From assembly GCF_017744095.1 (NCBI RefSeq), contig NZ_JAGHQX010000010.1, forward strand, positions 34,245 through 98,244: 64,000 bases of DNA, read 5' to 3'. Below, piece by piece: positions 1-8,806 of this stretch. The position numbers were made by a program, and so were the translations under genes. How positions within the stretch are numbered: the stretch's first letter is position 1; each line of letters starts with the position of its first letter. The notes beneath the pieces were generated by a model. That model did not search any database. It was not told the DNA's origin and saw nothing but the letters and a program-made list of their open reading frames with translations. This stretch comes from Shimia sp. R10_1. Its GTDB lineage: Bacteria; Pseudomonadota; Alphaproteobacteria; Rhodobacterales; Rhodobacteraceae.

Positions 1-463
1 TCGGCAGACGCCCACCCGAGCGGCCAACGGACGTGGCGCCAAACAGCGCAATCGGATCGGTCACCCGCGCCATCGGGCGGCCATTCAGGCTTGCGTCGCC
101 GGTGAAGGTCACGGTGATATCGCTGGTGGCCATCGCCCCCATGATCAGGCGCACACCGGTGCCGGAGTTGCCACAGTCAATCACTGTGTCGGGCTCACCA
201 AAGCCGCCCACACCCACGCCATGCACAGACCAATTGCCGCCGCCATGGTTCACCACCTCGGCACCAAAGGCCTGCATGGCTTTGCCGGTGTCCAGCACAT
301 CCTCGCCTTCGAGCAGACCACTGATTTTGGTTTCACCCACCGCCATTGCGCCAAGGATCAGACTGCGGTGGCTGATCGACTTGTCGCCGGGCACATGCGC
401 CTCACCAGAAAGCGGGCCGCAGGGGGAAGAAGTCATCGGGATCGGGGTGCCATGGCCGGACAT
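1..463 (-). CDS. aroA: 3-phosphoshikimate 1-carboxyvinyltransferase (EPSP synthase), N-terminal part
   Basis: Transfers enolpyruvyl from PEP to shikimate-3-phosphate, the sixth step of the shikimate pathway, in the cytoplasm. The gene runs off the left edge, so only the first 154 residues are seen. Visible are the substrate loop [10 protein letters not shown] and the motif [20 protein letters not shown], which resembles class II (CP4-like) enzymes, followed by the PEP loop [14 protein letters not shown]. The residue that is Ala in the glyphosate-tolerant CP4 enzyme (NAATG) is Gly here (NSGTG). The ATG at 463 has an AGGA about ten bases upstream. It lies downstream of trmB on the same strand, separated by hairpins. 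Confidence 0.93.
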   Translation of the reverse strand, partial: MSGHGTPIPMTSSPCGPLSGEAHVPGDKSISHRSLILGAMAVGETKISGLLEGEDVLDTGKAMQAFGAEVVNHGGGNWSVHGVGVGGFGEPDTVIDCGNSGTGVRLIMGAMATSDITVTFTGDASLNGRPMARVTDPIALFGATSVGRSGGRLP

Positions 464-532
464 ATGCGCGTCATCCTTTGTTCAGTTGCCAAAGCTGTTA
501 GCGCAACAGACGCGCCCCGTAAATGCGCGGCG

Positions 533-606
533 CTTCCTCTTGCCAAAAATATCCCGGGGGTGAGGCCAGGTTCGCCAGAAACTGGCTGAGGGGGCTGGCC
601 CCCTCA
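533..606 (-). repeat. Intergenic hairpin element, copy 1 (with GATATTT tail)
   Basis: Two consecutive hairpins lie at the 3' end of trmB: an 8-bp stem 587-594/599-606 that overlaps the trmB stop codon, and gccag/ctggc at 574-578/582-586. On the minus strand they are followed by CCCCCGGGATATTTTTGG and a purine-rich stretch. A related arrangement occurs at 6655-6704. It probably acts as a terminator or RNA-stabilising element, but there is no clean U-tract. Confidence 0.55.
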
Positions 607-1329
607 CACCTTTCGGAAGGTCAGATAGTGCGGCTTGCGGCCTTCGCGGAAAGCTTTCTGCTCATAGCGCGTGGAAATCCAATCCTCCCACGGCTCCTGC
701 CAATCCGCCGGTCTTTCGGCCAGCCATTCAAAACCATGACGCGGCACCTGTTCCAGCGTCTGGCGCACGTAGTCTTCGATATCCGTCGCCACCCGGAAAA
801 TCGCACCGGGCTTGAGCTTGCGTGACAAGGGCTCCAGATGCTCCGGCGTCACAAAGCGGCGGCGGTGGTGGCGTTTCTTGGGCCACGGATCCGGATACAG
901 CAGAAACGCCCGGCTCAGGCAGCCATCCGGCAGCACATCAAACATGTCACGCGCATCGCCGGGATGCACTTTGATGTTGTCTGCCCCGGCCTGCCGGATC
1001 TTGCCCAGCAACATGGCAACACCGTTGATGTAAGGCTCACAGCCGATGATGCCCACATCCGGGTTCTGCACCGCCTGATGCACCATATGCTCGCCGCCGC
1101 CAAAGCCGACCTCAAGCCAGACATCTTTGTCGCCAAACAGCGCCTTCAGATCAATCTGTTCGCGCTCCGGGTTGTCTTCCCAACTCACCTTGCCCGGTGA
1201 CAGCGCCGCGAGATCCTCATCCAGATAGGCTTCCTGACTGGGGCGCAGGCCCTTGCCTTTGAACCGGCCATAGAAGTTGCGCCAGGGCGCGCCTGAGGGA
1301 TGGTTTGTGGGTTTGGTGTCGTCAGACAT
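604..1329 (-). CDS. trmB: tRNA (guanine-N7-)-methyltransferase
   Basis: Methylates N7 of G46 in the variable loop of tRNAs using SAM. The protein has 241 residues, normal for the alphaproteobacterial family. It shows the SAM-binding motif EVGFGGGEH, the downstream GCEPY segment, and the family signature DPWPKKRHHRRR. The ATG at 1329 has a GAGGA-like ribosome binding site about eleven bases upstream. It stands between the symporter gene and aroA on the same strand, with no obvious functional partner. Confidence 0.96.
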   Translation of the reverse strand: MSDDTKPTNHPSGAPWRNFYGRFKGKGLRPSQEAYLDEDLAALSPGKVSWEDNPEREQIDLKALFGDKDVWLEVGFGGGEHMVHQAVQNPDVGIIGCEPYINGVAMLLGKIRQAGADNIKVHPGDARDMFDVLPDGCLSRAFLLYPDPWPKKRHHRRRFVTPEHLEPLSRKLKPGAIFRVATDIEDYVRQTLEQVPRHGFEWLAERPADWQEPWEDWISTRYEQKAFREGRKPHYLTFRKV

Positions 1330-1384
1330 GGCAGCGTGATCCTCGATCTTTGCGCGCAGCCTTTGCCCAAAGCCGCGCCAAAGG

Positions 1385-2245
1385 TCAAGTTTTGCCGAAA
1401 ATCAGGCGCAACACCACAACACCGGGAAGGGTCACCACAAACATGGTGATGCCATAGACCGCCGAGGGCACCGCATATTCCGGAATGCCCGCCGCTGCCG
1501 CCACCATGCCTGCCACCGCGATGCCCAATGTGGCGTTCTGAACCGCCATCTCCACCGAAATACACAGCCCATCCGCACCAGACAGGCCGACAAGCCGCGC
1601 GACAGCCACGCCCAGCACCAACAGCACCGCATTCAGCCCCATCAGGATCGGCGCAAGTGTGCCCACGTTAGAGATGAACATCGTCCAGTTGGCTGTGAGC
1701 GCCGCCGCCACGATGATGACAAACAGCACCAGCGCTACCAGAGAAACCTTGCTTTCAAAGCGATCCGCAAATCCCGGTGCGACAAACCGCAAAAGCACCC
1801 CAATCACCACGGGCACCGCCGTGATGACAAACATGTTCATGCCAATCGCGGTGACATTCAGCTCCGGGGCCGCGCTGCCCAGAAAGTGATCGGTGGACCA
1901 GCCCACCAACACGGGCACCGTCAAAACAGACAACAGGCTGATCACTGCCGTGAGTGTGATCGACAGAGCCACCGAGCCGCCCGCAAGTTTTGTGAGCATG
2001 CTGGATGTCACCCCGCCGGGGCAAAACGCCAGTATCATCACGCCCAGCGCCAATCCCGGCGGCAGATCAGACAGGCTGACCAGCACGAAGGCCACCACAG
2101 GCAAGGCAATCACCTGCATCAAGATTCCTGTAATCACCGCACGCGGCAGGCTGAACACGCGGCCAAAATCCGCAAATGTCAGCCCAAATCCCAGCGAAAA
2201 CATGATTATGGCCAGCGCAAGCGGCAGTGCCACTTCTAAAAGCAT
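1385..2245 (-). CDS. Bile acid:sodium symporter (BASS) family transporter
   Basis: Integral membrane protein of about 286 residues with some nine to ten hydrophobic segments and the BASS-like motif FCPGGVTSSMLTKLAGG. Family members carry organic anions with sodium; the substrate here cannot be predicted. The reading frame is open back to 2344, but the start is placed at the ATG at 2245. It has a strong GGAGGA seven bases upstream, and the residues upstream of it look non-native. Single gene, same strand as metK and trmB. Confidence 0.85.
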   Translation of the reverse strand: MLLEVALPLALAIIMFSLGFGLTFADFGRVFSLPRAVITGILMQVIALPVVAFVLVSLSDLPPGLALGVMILAFCPGGVTSSMLTKLAGGSVALSITLTAVISLLSVLTVPVLVGWSTDHFLGSAAPELNVTAIGMNMFVITAVPVVIGVLLRFVAPGFADRFESKVSLVALVLFVIIVAAALTANWTMFISNVGTLAPILMGLNAVLLVLGVAVARLVGLSGADGLCISVEMAVQNATLGIAVAGMVAAAAGIPEYAVPSAVYGITMFVVTLPGVVVLRLIFGKT

Positions 2246-2345
2246 CCCGTCGTCCTCCCAGTGTCCCGCTATGACCGTGACACAAAAGTAGAGAAGTCCA
2301 AAGGCTTCCTTTGCCGGCCAACGCCTACCAACAAGCGGCAACACA

Positions 2346-2380
2346 AGAAAAAGGCCCGCCGAAATCTCCGGCGGGCCTTT
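2346..2380 (-). terminator. Rho-independent terminator of metK
   Basis: A GC-rich stem of 9 bp (2353-2361 with 2369-2377) has a 7-base loop and, on the minus strand, is followed directly by TTTTTC. It sits just after the metK stop and before the symporter gene. Confidence 0.85.
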
Positions 2381-2404
2381 TCAAATCTCAGGTCACAGCG
2401 GTGC

Positions 2405-3586
2405 TCAGATTGCTTTTTTCAGCTCTTCGACCAGATCGGTGCGCTCCCAGCTGAAGCCGCCATCCGCATCCGGGGTGCGACCAAAGTGGCCATAGGCTGC
2501 GGTGCGCTGGTAAATCGGCTTGTTGAGCTGCAGTTTTTCGCGAATGCCGCGTGGGGTCAGGCTCATCACATTGCGGATCGCTTTTTCGATCTCCGCCGGG
2601 GCGACCTCACCTGTGCCGAACGTGTCTGCATAGACCGACAGCGGCTCAGACACGCCAATCGCGTAAGACAGCTGAATGGTGCAGCGCTCCGCCATGCCTG
2701 CGGCCACCACGTTTTTGGCCAGATAGCGCGCGGCATAGGCTGCGGAGCGGTCCACCTTGGTTGGATCTTTGCCAGAGAACGCGCCGCCACCATGTGGGGC
2801 TGCGCCGCCGTAAGTGTCCACAATGATCTTGCGGCCTGTCAGACCTGCGTCCCCATCCGGGCCACCGATCACAAACTTGCCGGTCGGGTTCACGTGCCAC
2901 GCGGTGGCATCGGTGATCCAGCCCTCAGGCAGCGTTTCGCGGATGTAAGGCTCCACAACGGCGCGCACATCGGCGCTGCTCATGGTCTCATCAAGGTGCT
3001 GTGTGGACAGCACGATGGAGCTCACACCCACAGGTTTGCCGCCTTCATAAACCACCGACAGCTGGGATTTCGCATCCGGGCCCAATGTTGGCTCTTGGCC
3101 AGATTTGCGTACCTCGGCCAGTCGACGCAGGATCGCGTGTGAATACTGGATCGGGGCGGGCATCAACGCCTCAGTCTCTGTTGTGGCATAGCCAAACATG
3201 ATGCCCTGATCGCCCGCGCCTTCGTCTTTGTCCGCGGCCGCATCGACGCCCTGCGCGATATGGGCGGATTGCTCGTGCAGCAGGTTGGTGATTTCCACCG
3301 TCTCGTGGTGGAACTTTTCCTGCTCATAGCCGATGTCTTTGATACAGGCGCGCGCGATCTCGTCGATCTTGCCCATATAGTCATGCAGCTTGTCCTGATC
3401 CGACAGACCAACCTCGCCGCCAATCACCACGCGATTTGTGGTGGCAAAGGTTTCTGCCGCAACGCGGGCCTCTGGTTCTTCTGCCAAAAAGGCATCAAGT
3501 ACGGCGTCCGAGATACGGTCACAGACCTTGTCTGGGTGGCCTTCCGAAACGCTTTCGGAAGTAAACGTGTAGTTCTGTCGTGTCAT
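2405..3586 (-). CDS. metK: S-adenosylmethionine synthetase
   Basis: Makes SAM from methionine and ATP in the cytoplasm. The protein has 393 residues, the usual length. It shows [17 protein letters not shown] near the N-terminus, the ATP-binding hexapeptide-type motif [13 protein letters not shown] and the glycine-rich [16 protein letters not shown]. An upstream in-frame extension to 3679 is open, but the ATG at 3586 is preferred: it begins [20 protein letters not shown], has GGAG upstream, and follows the SAM/SAH riboswitch with the expected geometry. A strong terminator lies downstream. Expression is likely repressed when SAM or SAH accumulates. Confidence 0.98.
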   Translation of the reverse strand: MTRQNYTFTSESVSEGHPDKVCDRISDAVLDAFLAEEPEARVAAETFATTNRVVIGGEVGLSDQDKLHDYMGKIDEIARACIKDIGYEQEKFHHETVEITNLLHEQSAHIAQGVDAAADKDEGAGDQGIMFGYATTETEALMPAPIQYSHAILRRLAEVRKSGQEPTLGPDAKSQLSVVYEGGKPVGVSSIVLSTQHLDETMSSADVRAVVEPYIRETLPEGWITDATAWHVNPTGKFVIGGPDGDAGLTGRKIIVDTYGGAAPHGGGAFSGKDPTKVDRSAAYAARYLAKNVVAAGMAERCTIQLSYAIGVSEPLSVYADTFGTGEVAPAEIEKAIRNVMSLTPRGIREKLQLNKPIYQRTAAYGHFGRTPDADGGFSWERTDLVEELKKAI

Positions 3587-3587
3587 G

Positions 3588-3638
3588 AAGTGCTCCATTG
3601 GATAATCGATCGCCACGTCAGGAAGCCGTTGTGACGAC
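3588..3638 (-). promoter_or_regulatory. SAM/SAH riboswitch upstream of metK
   Basis: On the minus strand GTCAC (3635-3631) pairs with GTGGC (3616-3612), enclosing the loop AACGGCTTCCTGA. After a short linker comes CAATGGAGCA (3600-3591), which contains the metK Shine-Dalgarno sequence. The loop bases GCTTCC can pair with GGAGC to form the pseudoknot that hides the ribosome binding site. Core sequence and position closely match, from memory, the SAM/SAH riboswitch class described upstream of metK in Rhodobacterales. It most likely controls translation initiation. Confidence 0.9.
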
Positions 3639-3675
3639 AAAGTGTGTTTCGCCCTATCTGAGCGGGCGGGCCGGG

Positions 3676-5190
3676 TCAATCGCTATTGCGCCTCATCGTT
3701 AAGGCCACAGCGCATATCAGCAAGACCACCACAGCAAAGCAGAGCCAATCTCCGGTGCGTGCATAAAGGGTCAGCGCTTGAGGTTTAGGCAAGGCGGCAT
3801 CCAGATACCCCTCTGTGTTGAGAGGGAGTGACTCCAGCACACGCCCCTGCGCATCAATCACCGCGCTCACGCCTGTGTTGGCAGCGCGCAGCACCGGCAA
3901 CCCGCTTTCAATCGCCCGCATCCGGGCCTGTGCCAGATGCTGAAACGGGCCAGAGAAACTGCCAAACCAGGCATCATTGGTCAGATGCAGGATGAAATCC
4001 GGCCGCGCGGGCGCGCCAAACACATCCTGCGGAAAAACCGCCTCATAACAGATCAGCATCAGGGCTTTGCCCAGCGCCCCAAGATCCATCAGCGCAGGCC
4101 CCGGCCCCGGCGAGAACCCTTCGCCATTCTGGCTCGCAAAGCCCGCGATCCCAACGCGCGACAACAAATTGCCCAGCGGGATGTACTCGCCAAAAGGCAC
4201 GAGATGGTGTTTGTCATAGGTCGCAGCCACAGTGCCACTGGCGTCGAGCAGCACCGCCGCGTTGTGAATGCGCAGCCCTTCAAACCGGTTGATCCCCAAA
4301 ACCACGGGCACACCCGCCGCAGAGCGGTTGATGATTTGAAGCGTTTCTTCGGCGTAATTCAAAAGTACCGGCACCGCAGTTTCTGGCCAGACAATCAGAT
4401 CCGGTCGCACGTCACCCGCCGCTGAGGCCCGCACCAGCCGCTCAAAGAAAATGCCGGTATACTCAGGATCCCATTTCTGATGTTGCGGGGCATTGGGCTG
4501 CACCAGCCGCACCACCGGACGATCATCCGTTGCGATCGGCTCTGGTGTCGGCATCGGCCCTGCCAGCGCAACCGCACCGGCGATGCCCAACGGGGCCAAC
4601 AGGCGCCGCCCGCGTTTGGCAACCAAAGACAGCCCCAGCGCAAGACCGACCGCAAACAGCAGCAGGTTCAGCCCATGTGGCCCCACAAACGCCGCGCCCT
4701 GCCCGGCGATCCGATCCACCAGCACATAGGAGGGCATGCCCCAGGGAAAACCAGACAGCACATAGGCGCGCGCAAGCTCTGCCCCCGTCAGCGTCAGCAC
4801 AACAGGCCAGCCGCTGAGATGCAGCCGTTTCGCCCCCCAGAAAGCCGCCATCCAAAACAGCGCCAGCCCCACCGCCATAAAGACAATGGCAAAGGGCGCC
4901 ATCCAGCCATGACGCAGCGGATCCACAAAGAAAGGCTCCACAATCCAATGCAGCGACATGGCAAAATAGCCGGTGCCAAATCCCAGGCCCAACCACGCAC
5001 TTTCGCGCCCACGCTGCACCTCATGCAGCAGATAAAACACCGCCGCAAAGCTCAGAAGCGTCGCCCACCAGAGATCAAATGGCGGATGGCCCAGCCCCGC
5101 CATGCTGCCCAGCAACGCGCCGCCAGCGGCAATGCGGAAAGGCACAGTACGCCAGCCGCGCCGCCCTTCCGACGATTGGGTGTCAGCCAT
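3676..5190 (-). CDS. lnt: Apolipoprotein N-acyltransferase
   Basis: Inner-membrane enzyme that adds the third acyl chain to the N-terminal cysteine of lipoproteins. About 504 residues: a multi-span N-terminal half followed by a carbon-nitrogen hydrolase domain. Catalytic Glu is in [10 protein letters not shown], Lys in [14 protein letters not shown] and Cys in LICYEAVFP. The start is placed at the ATG at 5190 ([12 protein letters not shown]), which overlaps the corC stop by 8 bp, a sign of translational coupling. The longer open frame back to 5316 is only corC read in another frame. Last gene of the phoH-ybeY-corC-lnt operon. Confidence 0.95.
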   Translation of the reverse strand: MADTQSSEGRRGWRTVPFRIAAGGALLGSMAGLGHPPFDLWWATLLSFAAVFYLLHEVQRGRESAWLGLGFGTGYFAMSLHWIVEPFFVDPLRHGWMAPFAIVFMAVGLALFWMAAFWGAKRLHLSGWPVVLTLTGAELARAYVLSGFPWGMPSYVLVDRIAGQGAAFVGPHGLNLLLFAVGLALGLSLVAKRGRRLLAPLGIAGAVALAGPMPTPEPIATDDRPVVRLVQPNAPQHQKWDPEYTGIFFERLVRASAAGDVRPDLIVWPETAVPVLLNYAEETLQIINRSAAGVPVVLGINRFEGLRIHNAAVLLDASGTVAATYDKHHLVPFGEYIPLGNLLSRVGIAGFASQNGEGFSPGPGPALMDLGALGKALMLICYEAVFPQDVFGAPARPDFILHLTNDAWFGSFSGPFQHLAQARMRAIESGLPVLRAANTGVSAVIDAQGRVLESLPLNTEGYLDAALPKPQALTLYARTGDWLCFAVVVLLICAVALTMRRNSD

Positions 5191-6079
5191 CCTGCACAAC
5201 CACCGAGGGGCTGGGCACAAAGACACGCAGGCGTTTGATGCGGCGTGGATCGGCATCCACCACCTCAAATTCCACGCCATCCGGGCTTTCCACCACTTCC
5301 CCCCGTGCGGGCACATGGCCGCTCAGCATAAAGACCAGCCCGCCAAGCGTGTCGATCTCCTCGCGGTCCACCTCTTCGTGATGGGTCAGCGAGCGGCCAA
5401 TGGCGGCCTCAAAATCCTCCAGCGGGGTTTTGGACAAGGCGAGGTAGCAGCCGGGCTTTTCCTCAACAAACAGATCCGCCTCTTCAACGTCATGCTCATC
5501 GGCGATGTCGCCGATCACCTGTTCGATCAGATCCTCAATGGTCACCAGACCATCGACACCGCCATATTCATCAATCACCAGCGCCATATGCCGCCGCTCG
5601 GTCTGCATCTTGGTGAGCAGCACGCCAATGGTCATGGAGGGGGGCACAAACAACAGCGGGCGCAGCACTTTGGAGACATCAAAATCCGCATCGCCATTGC
5701 CGTTAAAGCCATGGCGCAGCGCAAAATCTTTCAGGTGGACAAAGCCGACCGGCGTATCCAGCGTGTTGTCATAGACCGGCAGACGGGTCATGCCACTGTC
5801 GCGAAACAGCTGCACCAGCTCTGTTTTCGTGATGGTGTTGGGCACCGCGATAATATCAGCCTTGGGAACCGCCACATCCTCAACGCGCATGCGGCGCAGG
5901 TTGACCATACCATGGACCTGACCCGCCGGGGCGGAGGGGGCGACCGCGCGCGTTGCGCCCGGCTGCACGGTGTCTTTGGAGCCCAAAAGGCGGCTCAACC
6001 AGCCTTTTGATGCGTTTTTCTTGCCTTCCGGCTGCGCGCGGAGCGCTGCGTTAGAAGACCCGTCTGTACTGTCGCCCAT
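5183..6079 (-). CDS. corC: CBS-domain protein of the CorC/HlyC family (YbeX-like)
   Basis: Cytosolic protein of 298 residues. A short basic N-terminus (GWLSRLLG) is followed by two CBS domains at roughly residues 70-195 (including VIDEYGGVDGLVTIEDLIEQ) and a C-terminal CorC_HlyC domain at roughly 215-295. There is no DUF21 membrane domain, so it is the soluble YbeX type. Family members are linked to magnesium/cobalt homeostasis and, in E. coli, to ribosome metabolism. It lies between ybeY and lnt as in many proteobacteria and overlaps lnt by 8 bp. Confidence 0.93.
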   Translation of the reverse strand: MGDSTDGSSNAALRAQPEGKKNASKGWLSRLLGSKDTVQPGATRAVAPSAPAGQVHGMVNLRRMRVEDVAVPKADIIAVPNTITKTELVQLFRDSGMTRLPVYDNTLDTPVGFVHLKDFALRHGFNGNGDADFDVSKVLRPLLFVPPSMTIGVLLTKMQTERRHMALVIDEYGGVDGLVTIEDLIEQVIGDIADEHDVEEADLFVEEKPGCYLALSKTPLEDFEAAIGRSLTHHEEVDREEIDTLGGLVFMLSGHVPARGEVVESPDGVEFEVVDADPRRIKRLRVFVPSPSVVVQDG

Positions 6080-6134
6080 CTGTCCTTTCCGATGATCGGT
6101 GTCATTGGTCTGTTATGCGAGGCTGTCGCGCCCC

Positions 6135-6641
6135 TTAGTTGTCGTCATATGGGTCTGGCAGACCCAGTTTGCCAAGTATGGCCACCTCGTGACCTTCCAT
6201 CAAAGTGGCATCTTTGTCACGGATATGATCATACCCCAAAAGATGTAACACGCCATGAACAACAAGATGCGTGCAATGATCCGTCAGCGATTTACCTGCC
6301 GCCTCCGCCTCTCTGAGGCAGGTGTCATAGGAAATCGCGATGTCCCCCAGCTCTTCCGGCAGGCCCATCATCGACGGCTCTGGCGCATCGGGCGTGCCCC
6401 CATCTTCCTCTGCACCACGCTCTTCGCTGGGCCAGCTCAACACATTGGTGGCTTTGTCCTTGTCGCGAAAGTCGGCGTTCAGCACGGCAATCCGCGCATC
6501 ATCACAGGCCAGCACCGCGATCTCGAAATCTGCTGCGGTGAGCGCGAGATGCGCCAAAGTGGCTTGGGCTGCGGTTTCCGCGAGGGTTTCAAAATCGAGG
6601 CTCTCCCAGCGCGGGTCTTCGACAATGACGTCGGTCAGCAT
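6135..6641 (-). CDS. ybeY: Endoribonuclease YbeY (rRNA maturation factor)
   Basis: Single-strand endoribonuclease needed for 16S rRNA 3'-end processing and ribosome quality control. The zinc-binding motif HGVLHLLGYDH is present near the C-terminus. The start is placed at the ATG at 6641 (MLTDVIVEDPRWESLDF), giving 168 residues, the usual length. No good Shine-Dalgarno is visible there. The longer open frame upstream runs antisense-like through the phoH 3' end and the hairpin element, so it was not used. Second gene of the phoH-ybeY-corC-lnt operon. Confidence 0.94.
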   Translation of the reverse strand: MLTDVIVEDPRWESLDFETLAETAAQATLAHLALTAADFEIAVLACDDARIAVLNADFRDKDKATNVLSWPSEERGAEEDGGTPDAPEPSMMGLPEELGDIAISYDTCLREAEAAGKSLTDHCTHLVVHGVLHLLGYDHIRDKDATLMEGHEVAILGKLGLPDPYDDN

Positions 6642-6654
6642 GGCGCAGTTGCAC

Positions 6655-6704
6655 GGGGGCTGACGGCCCCCGGACCCCCGTGGATATTTGAAGAATGAAA
6701 AAGG
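6655..6704 (+). repeat. Intergenic hairpin element, copy 2 (with GATATTT tail)
   Basis: Read on the plus strand: GGGGGCTGACGGCCCCC, then GGACCCCCG, TGGATATTTG and a purine-rich tail ending in AAAAAGG. It has the same plan as the element at 533-606: a G/C hairpin, a C5G run, GATATTT and a purine tail. It fills the whole gap between phoH and ybeY. Confidence 0.5.
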
Positions 6705-6705
6705 C

Positions 6706-7746
6706 TCATGCTTTTTTCTCTTTCTCCGCAAGGGCGCGCACCGCATCGGCATCATAGGCTTTGATGATCGCCGCCACCAACGGATGGCGCACCACATCCT
6801 CGGCAGTGAAATAGTTGAAACTGATGTTGGGAATGCCCTTGAGCAGGCGCTCCGCATCTTTCAGGCCCGAGGGCACGCCACGCGGCAAATCGATCTGGCT
6901 GCGGTCGCCGGTGATCACCATGCGCGAGCCTTCGCCCAGACGGGTCAGGAACATTTTCATCTGCATGGTGGTGGCGTTCTGGGCCTCATCCAACACCACA
7001 AAGGCATTGGCAAGCGTGCGCCCGCGCATAAACGCCAATGGCGCGATCTCGATCTTCTTCTCCTCGATCAGCTTGGCCAGCTGTTTGCCGGGCAAGAAAT
7101 CATTCAGCGCATCATAAAGCGGCTGCATGTAGGGATCGACCTTGTCCTTCATGTCGCCGGGCAGATAGCCAAGCTTTTCACCCGCTTCCACCGCAGGACG
7201 CGACAGAATGATCCGGTCCACCTGACCGGAGATGAACATGCTCACGCCCACAGCCACGGCGAGATAGGTCTTACCCGTACCCGCAGGACCAATGCCGAAG
7301 GCCAGCTCATTGTTAAACAGCGACAAAACATAGGCTTTTTGCGCGTCTGTGCGCGGCTCAATCAGCTTTTTGCGGGTCTTGATCTCAACCGGGCCGCCCT
7401 TGAACATCTCCAGCTGGTCGCCCTCACGTGCGCCGGTCTCTGCCTCTGAGGGTCCCATGCGGATCTCGCGATCAATATCTCCGGGATCGACGGATTTGCC
7501 ACTCTCCAGCCGTGTGTAAAGTCCAGTCAGCACCTCAACAGCCTCTGCCTGTGCAGGCTCTTCGCCGTGAATATCAAGCTGGTTGCCCCGGCGCAGGATC
7601 TGGACGCCAAGCTTCTGCTCTATATCTGCGAGATTGCGATCGTATTCGCCGCAAAGTTCGATCAGCAAACGGTTGTCTGGGAACTCGACCGACGCTGGTT
7701 TGGGCGCGGTGGTGGCGGGCGGTTGGGACGTTGTGCCGGTGGGCAA
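6706..7746 (-). CDS. phoH: PhoH family ATPase (YbeZ-like)
   Basis: 346-residue P-loop ATPase; the family is associated with RNA metabolism and with YbeY in ribosome maturation. Walker A is GPAGTGKTYLAV and Walker B FVVLDEAQN, with SRPAVEAGEKLGYLPGD between them. The start is a TTG at 7746 with AGGAGAA upstream; the protein begins MPTGTTSQPP, a Pro/Thr-rich tail before the conserved part. First gene of the phoH-ybeY-corC-lnt operon. Confidence 0.94.
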   Translation of the reverse strand: MPTGTTSQPPATTAPKPASVEFPDNRLLIELCGEYDRNLADIEQKLGVQILRRGNQLDIHGEEPAQAEAVEVLTGLYTRLESGKSVDPGDIDREIRMGPSEAETGAREGDQLEMFKGGPVEIKTRKKLIEPRTDAQKAYVLSLFNNELAFGIGPAGTGKTYLAVAVGVSMFISGQVDRIILSRPAVEAGEKLGYLPGDMKDKVDPYMQPLYDALNDFLPGKQLAKLIEEKKIEIAPLAFMRGRTLANAFVVLDEAQNATTMQMKMFLTRLGEGSRMVITGDRSQIDLPRGVPSGLKDAERLLKGIPNISFNYFTAEDVVRHPLVAAIIKAYDADAVRALAEKEKKA

Positions 7747-7859
7747 TCACTTCTCCTGTAGCGAAGGGTCTGTGCCTATCGTGCCAAGTTGGGCCGCCAC
7801 GTGCAAGCGCACGCCAGTGAATTTTCCATGACGCCTGCAAATTTCATCACAGGCGCACA

Positions 7860-7895
7860 AAAGAAAAACGCCGCCAGCACAGGGCTGACGGCGCG
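7860..7895 (-). terminator. Terminator of the small lipoprotein gene
   Basis: A 10-bp stem with one mismatch (7869-7878 with 7884-7893) has a 5-base loop and, on the minus strand, is followed by TTTTTCTTTT. It lies between the lipoprotein stop at 7919 and the phoH start. Confidence 0.75.
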
Positions 7896-7918
7896 CATTT
7901 GTGATGATCTGAATCTGA

Positions 7919-8218
7919 TCAGATCCAATCGCCGAACTTGGAACCTTCTTTGTAAGGCCCTGTCGCCACGCCGGAAGGGGCCGCACCGGAGCAGACCGGC
8001 TTGCCATAGGGATCCAGACGCTGAGACAGATAACCCTCTACACCGTCATCAATGATCCAGTGGTCACACCCATTTGGATCGACCCAGACCCCGGCAACAA
8101 GGTTGCTCAGGTGGCCAGAGTCGCGGCCATTGTCCACAGTCTTGTCAATTTTTGGCTCCACACAGGCAGACACGCTCGCGGCCAGCCCAAGAAGAAGAAC
8201 ACCTTTGATCCGTTTCAT
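7919..8218 (-). CDS. Small lipoprotein with WVDPxGCxHW motif
   Basis: 99 residues. It has a lipoprotein signal peptide (MKRIKGVLLLGLAASVSAC) with Cys19 in a good lipobox, so it is predicted to be membrane anchored. The mature part carries VWVDPNGCDHWIIDDGVEGY followed by a G-x-PVC end. The same block occurs in the OmpA-family protein encoded immediately upstream (VWVDPDGCEHWVMDDGVEGY). The stop of that gene is 12 bases away, so the two are probably co-transcribed. Function is unknown. The shared module suggests a duplicated envelope or periplasmic domain with one conserved cysteine pair. Confidence 0.85.
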   Translation of the reverse strand: MKRIKGVLLLGLAASVSACVEPKIDKTVDNGRDSGHLSNLVAGVWVDPNGCDHWIIDDGVEGYLSQRLDPYGKPVCSGAAPSGVATGPYKEGSKFGDWI

Positions 8219-8230
8219 GCTCGCTCCCCT

Positions 8231-8806
8231 TCAGCGCAGGCAGATGATTTCAACGCGACGGTTTTCCGCCATGCCCGCTGACGTGCGGTTGGTGGCGCGT
8301 GGCATACGCTCGCCGTAGCCGCGCACATCCGCAACCCGCGCACCGCTCTGACGGGCAACTTTCGCCACCGCGTTGGCACGGTTGTAGCTCAGGCGCATGT
8401 TGTAGCTGTCGCTGGCGCGGCTGTCCGTGTGGCCCAAGATGATAAAGGCAGAGGCGTTTGCGCTTTTGAAAAACTCCGCCAGTTTCTGGCGGTTGGCCGT
8501 GTTGATGTAATGTTTGTCCGTGGCAAAGAACTGGTCAGAGTTCATCACGCCACAGATATTGCCCCGGCGGCAGACCGGAATACCCTGGCGGTTGACGTGT
8601 GGGGTCATGTAGCCTTCCACGCCATCGTCCATCACCCAGTGCTCACAGCCATCCGGATCCACCCAGACAGTTGGCACATAGCGCTGACCAAGCACCGTGC
8701 GCTGGTTCTGCGCGAGGGCGGGTTCGGCAATGGACATAAGCGCAACACAGGCAGCTGCTGCACTCCCCCAAATCGCCCGCATTTTATTTTTGGAATTTTT
8801 CGCCAC
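8231..8806 (-). CDS. OmpA-family outer-membrane/peptidoglycan-associated protein
   Basis: About 191 residues: signal peptide ending PALAQ, then the WVDPDGCEHW block and an OmpA-like C-terminal domain (IILGHTDSRASDSYNMRLSYNRANAV ends with ENRRVEIICLR in separate blocks) that normally binds peptidoglycan. The start is placed at the GTG at 8806, eight bases after GGAGAGG. A longer frame from a GTG at 8854 lacks a ribosome binding site, and the ATG at 8782 is a shorter option. First of the two-gene unit with the small lipoprotein. Confidence 0.88.
   Translation of the reverse strand: MAKNSKNKMRAIWGSAAAACVALMSIAEPALAQNQRTVLGQRYVPTVWVDPDGCEHWVMDDGVEGYMTPHVNRQGIPVCRRGNICGVMNSDQFFATDKHYINTANRQKLAEFFKSANASAFIILGHTDSRASDSYNMRLSYNRANAVAKVARQSGARVADVRGYGERMPRATNRTSAGMAENRRVEIICLR

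Noticed and set aside
2261..3142. 293-codon plus-strand frame over metK
   Set aside because: Antisense shadow of metK, also running through its terminator.
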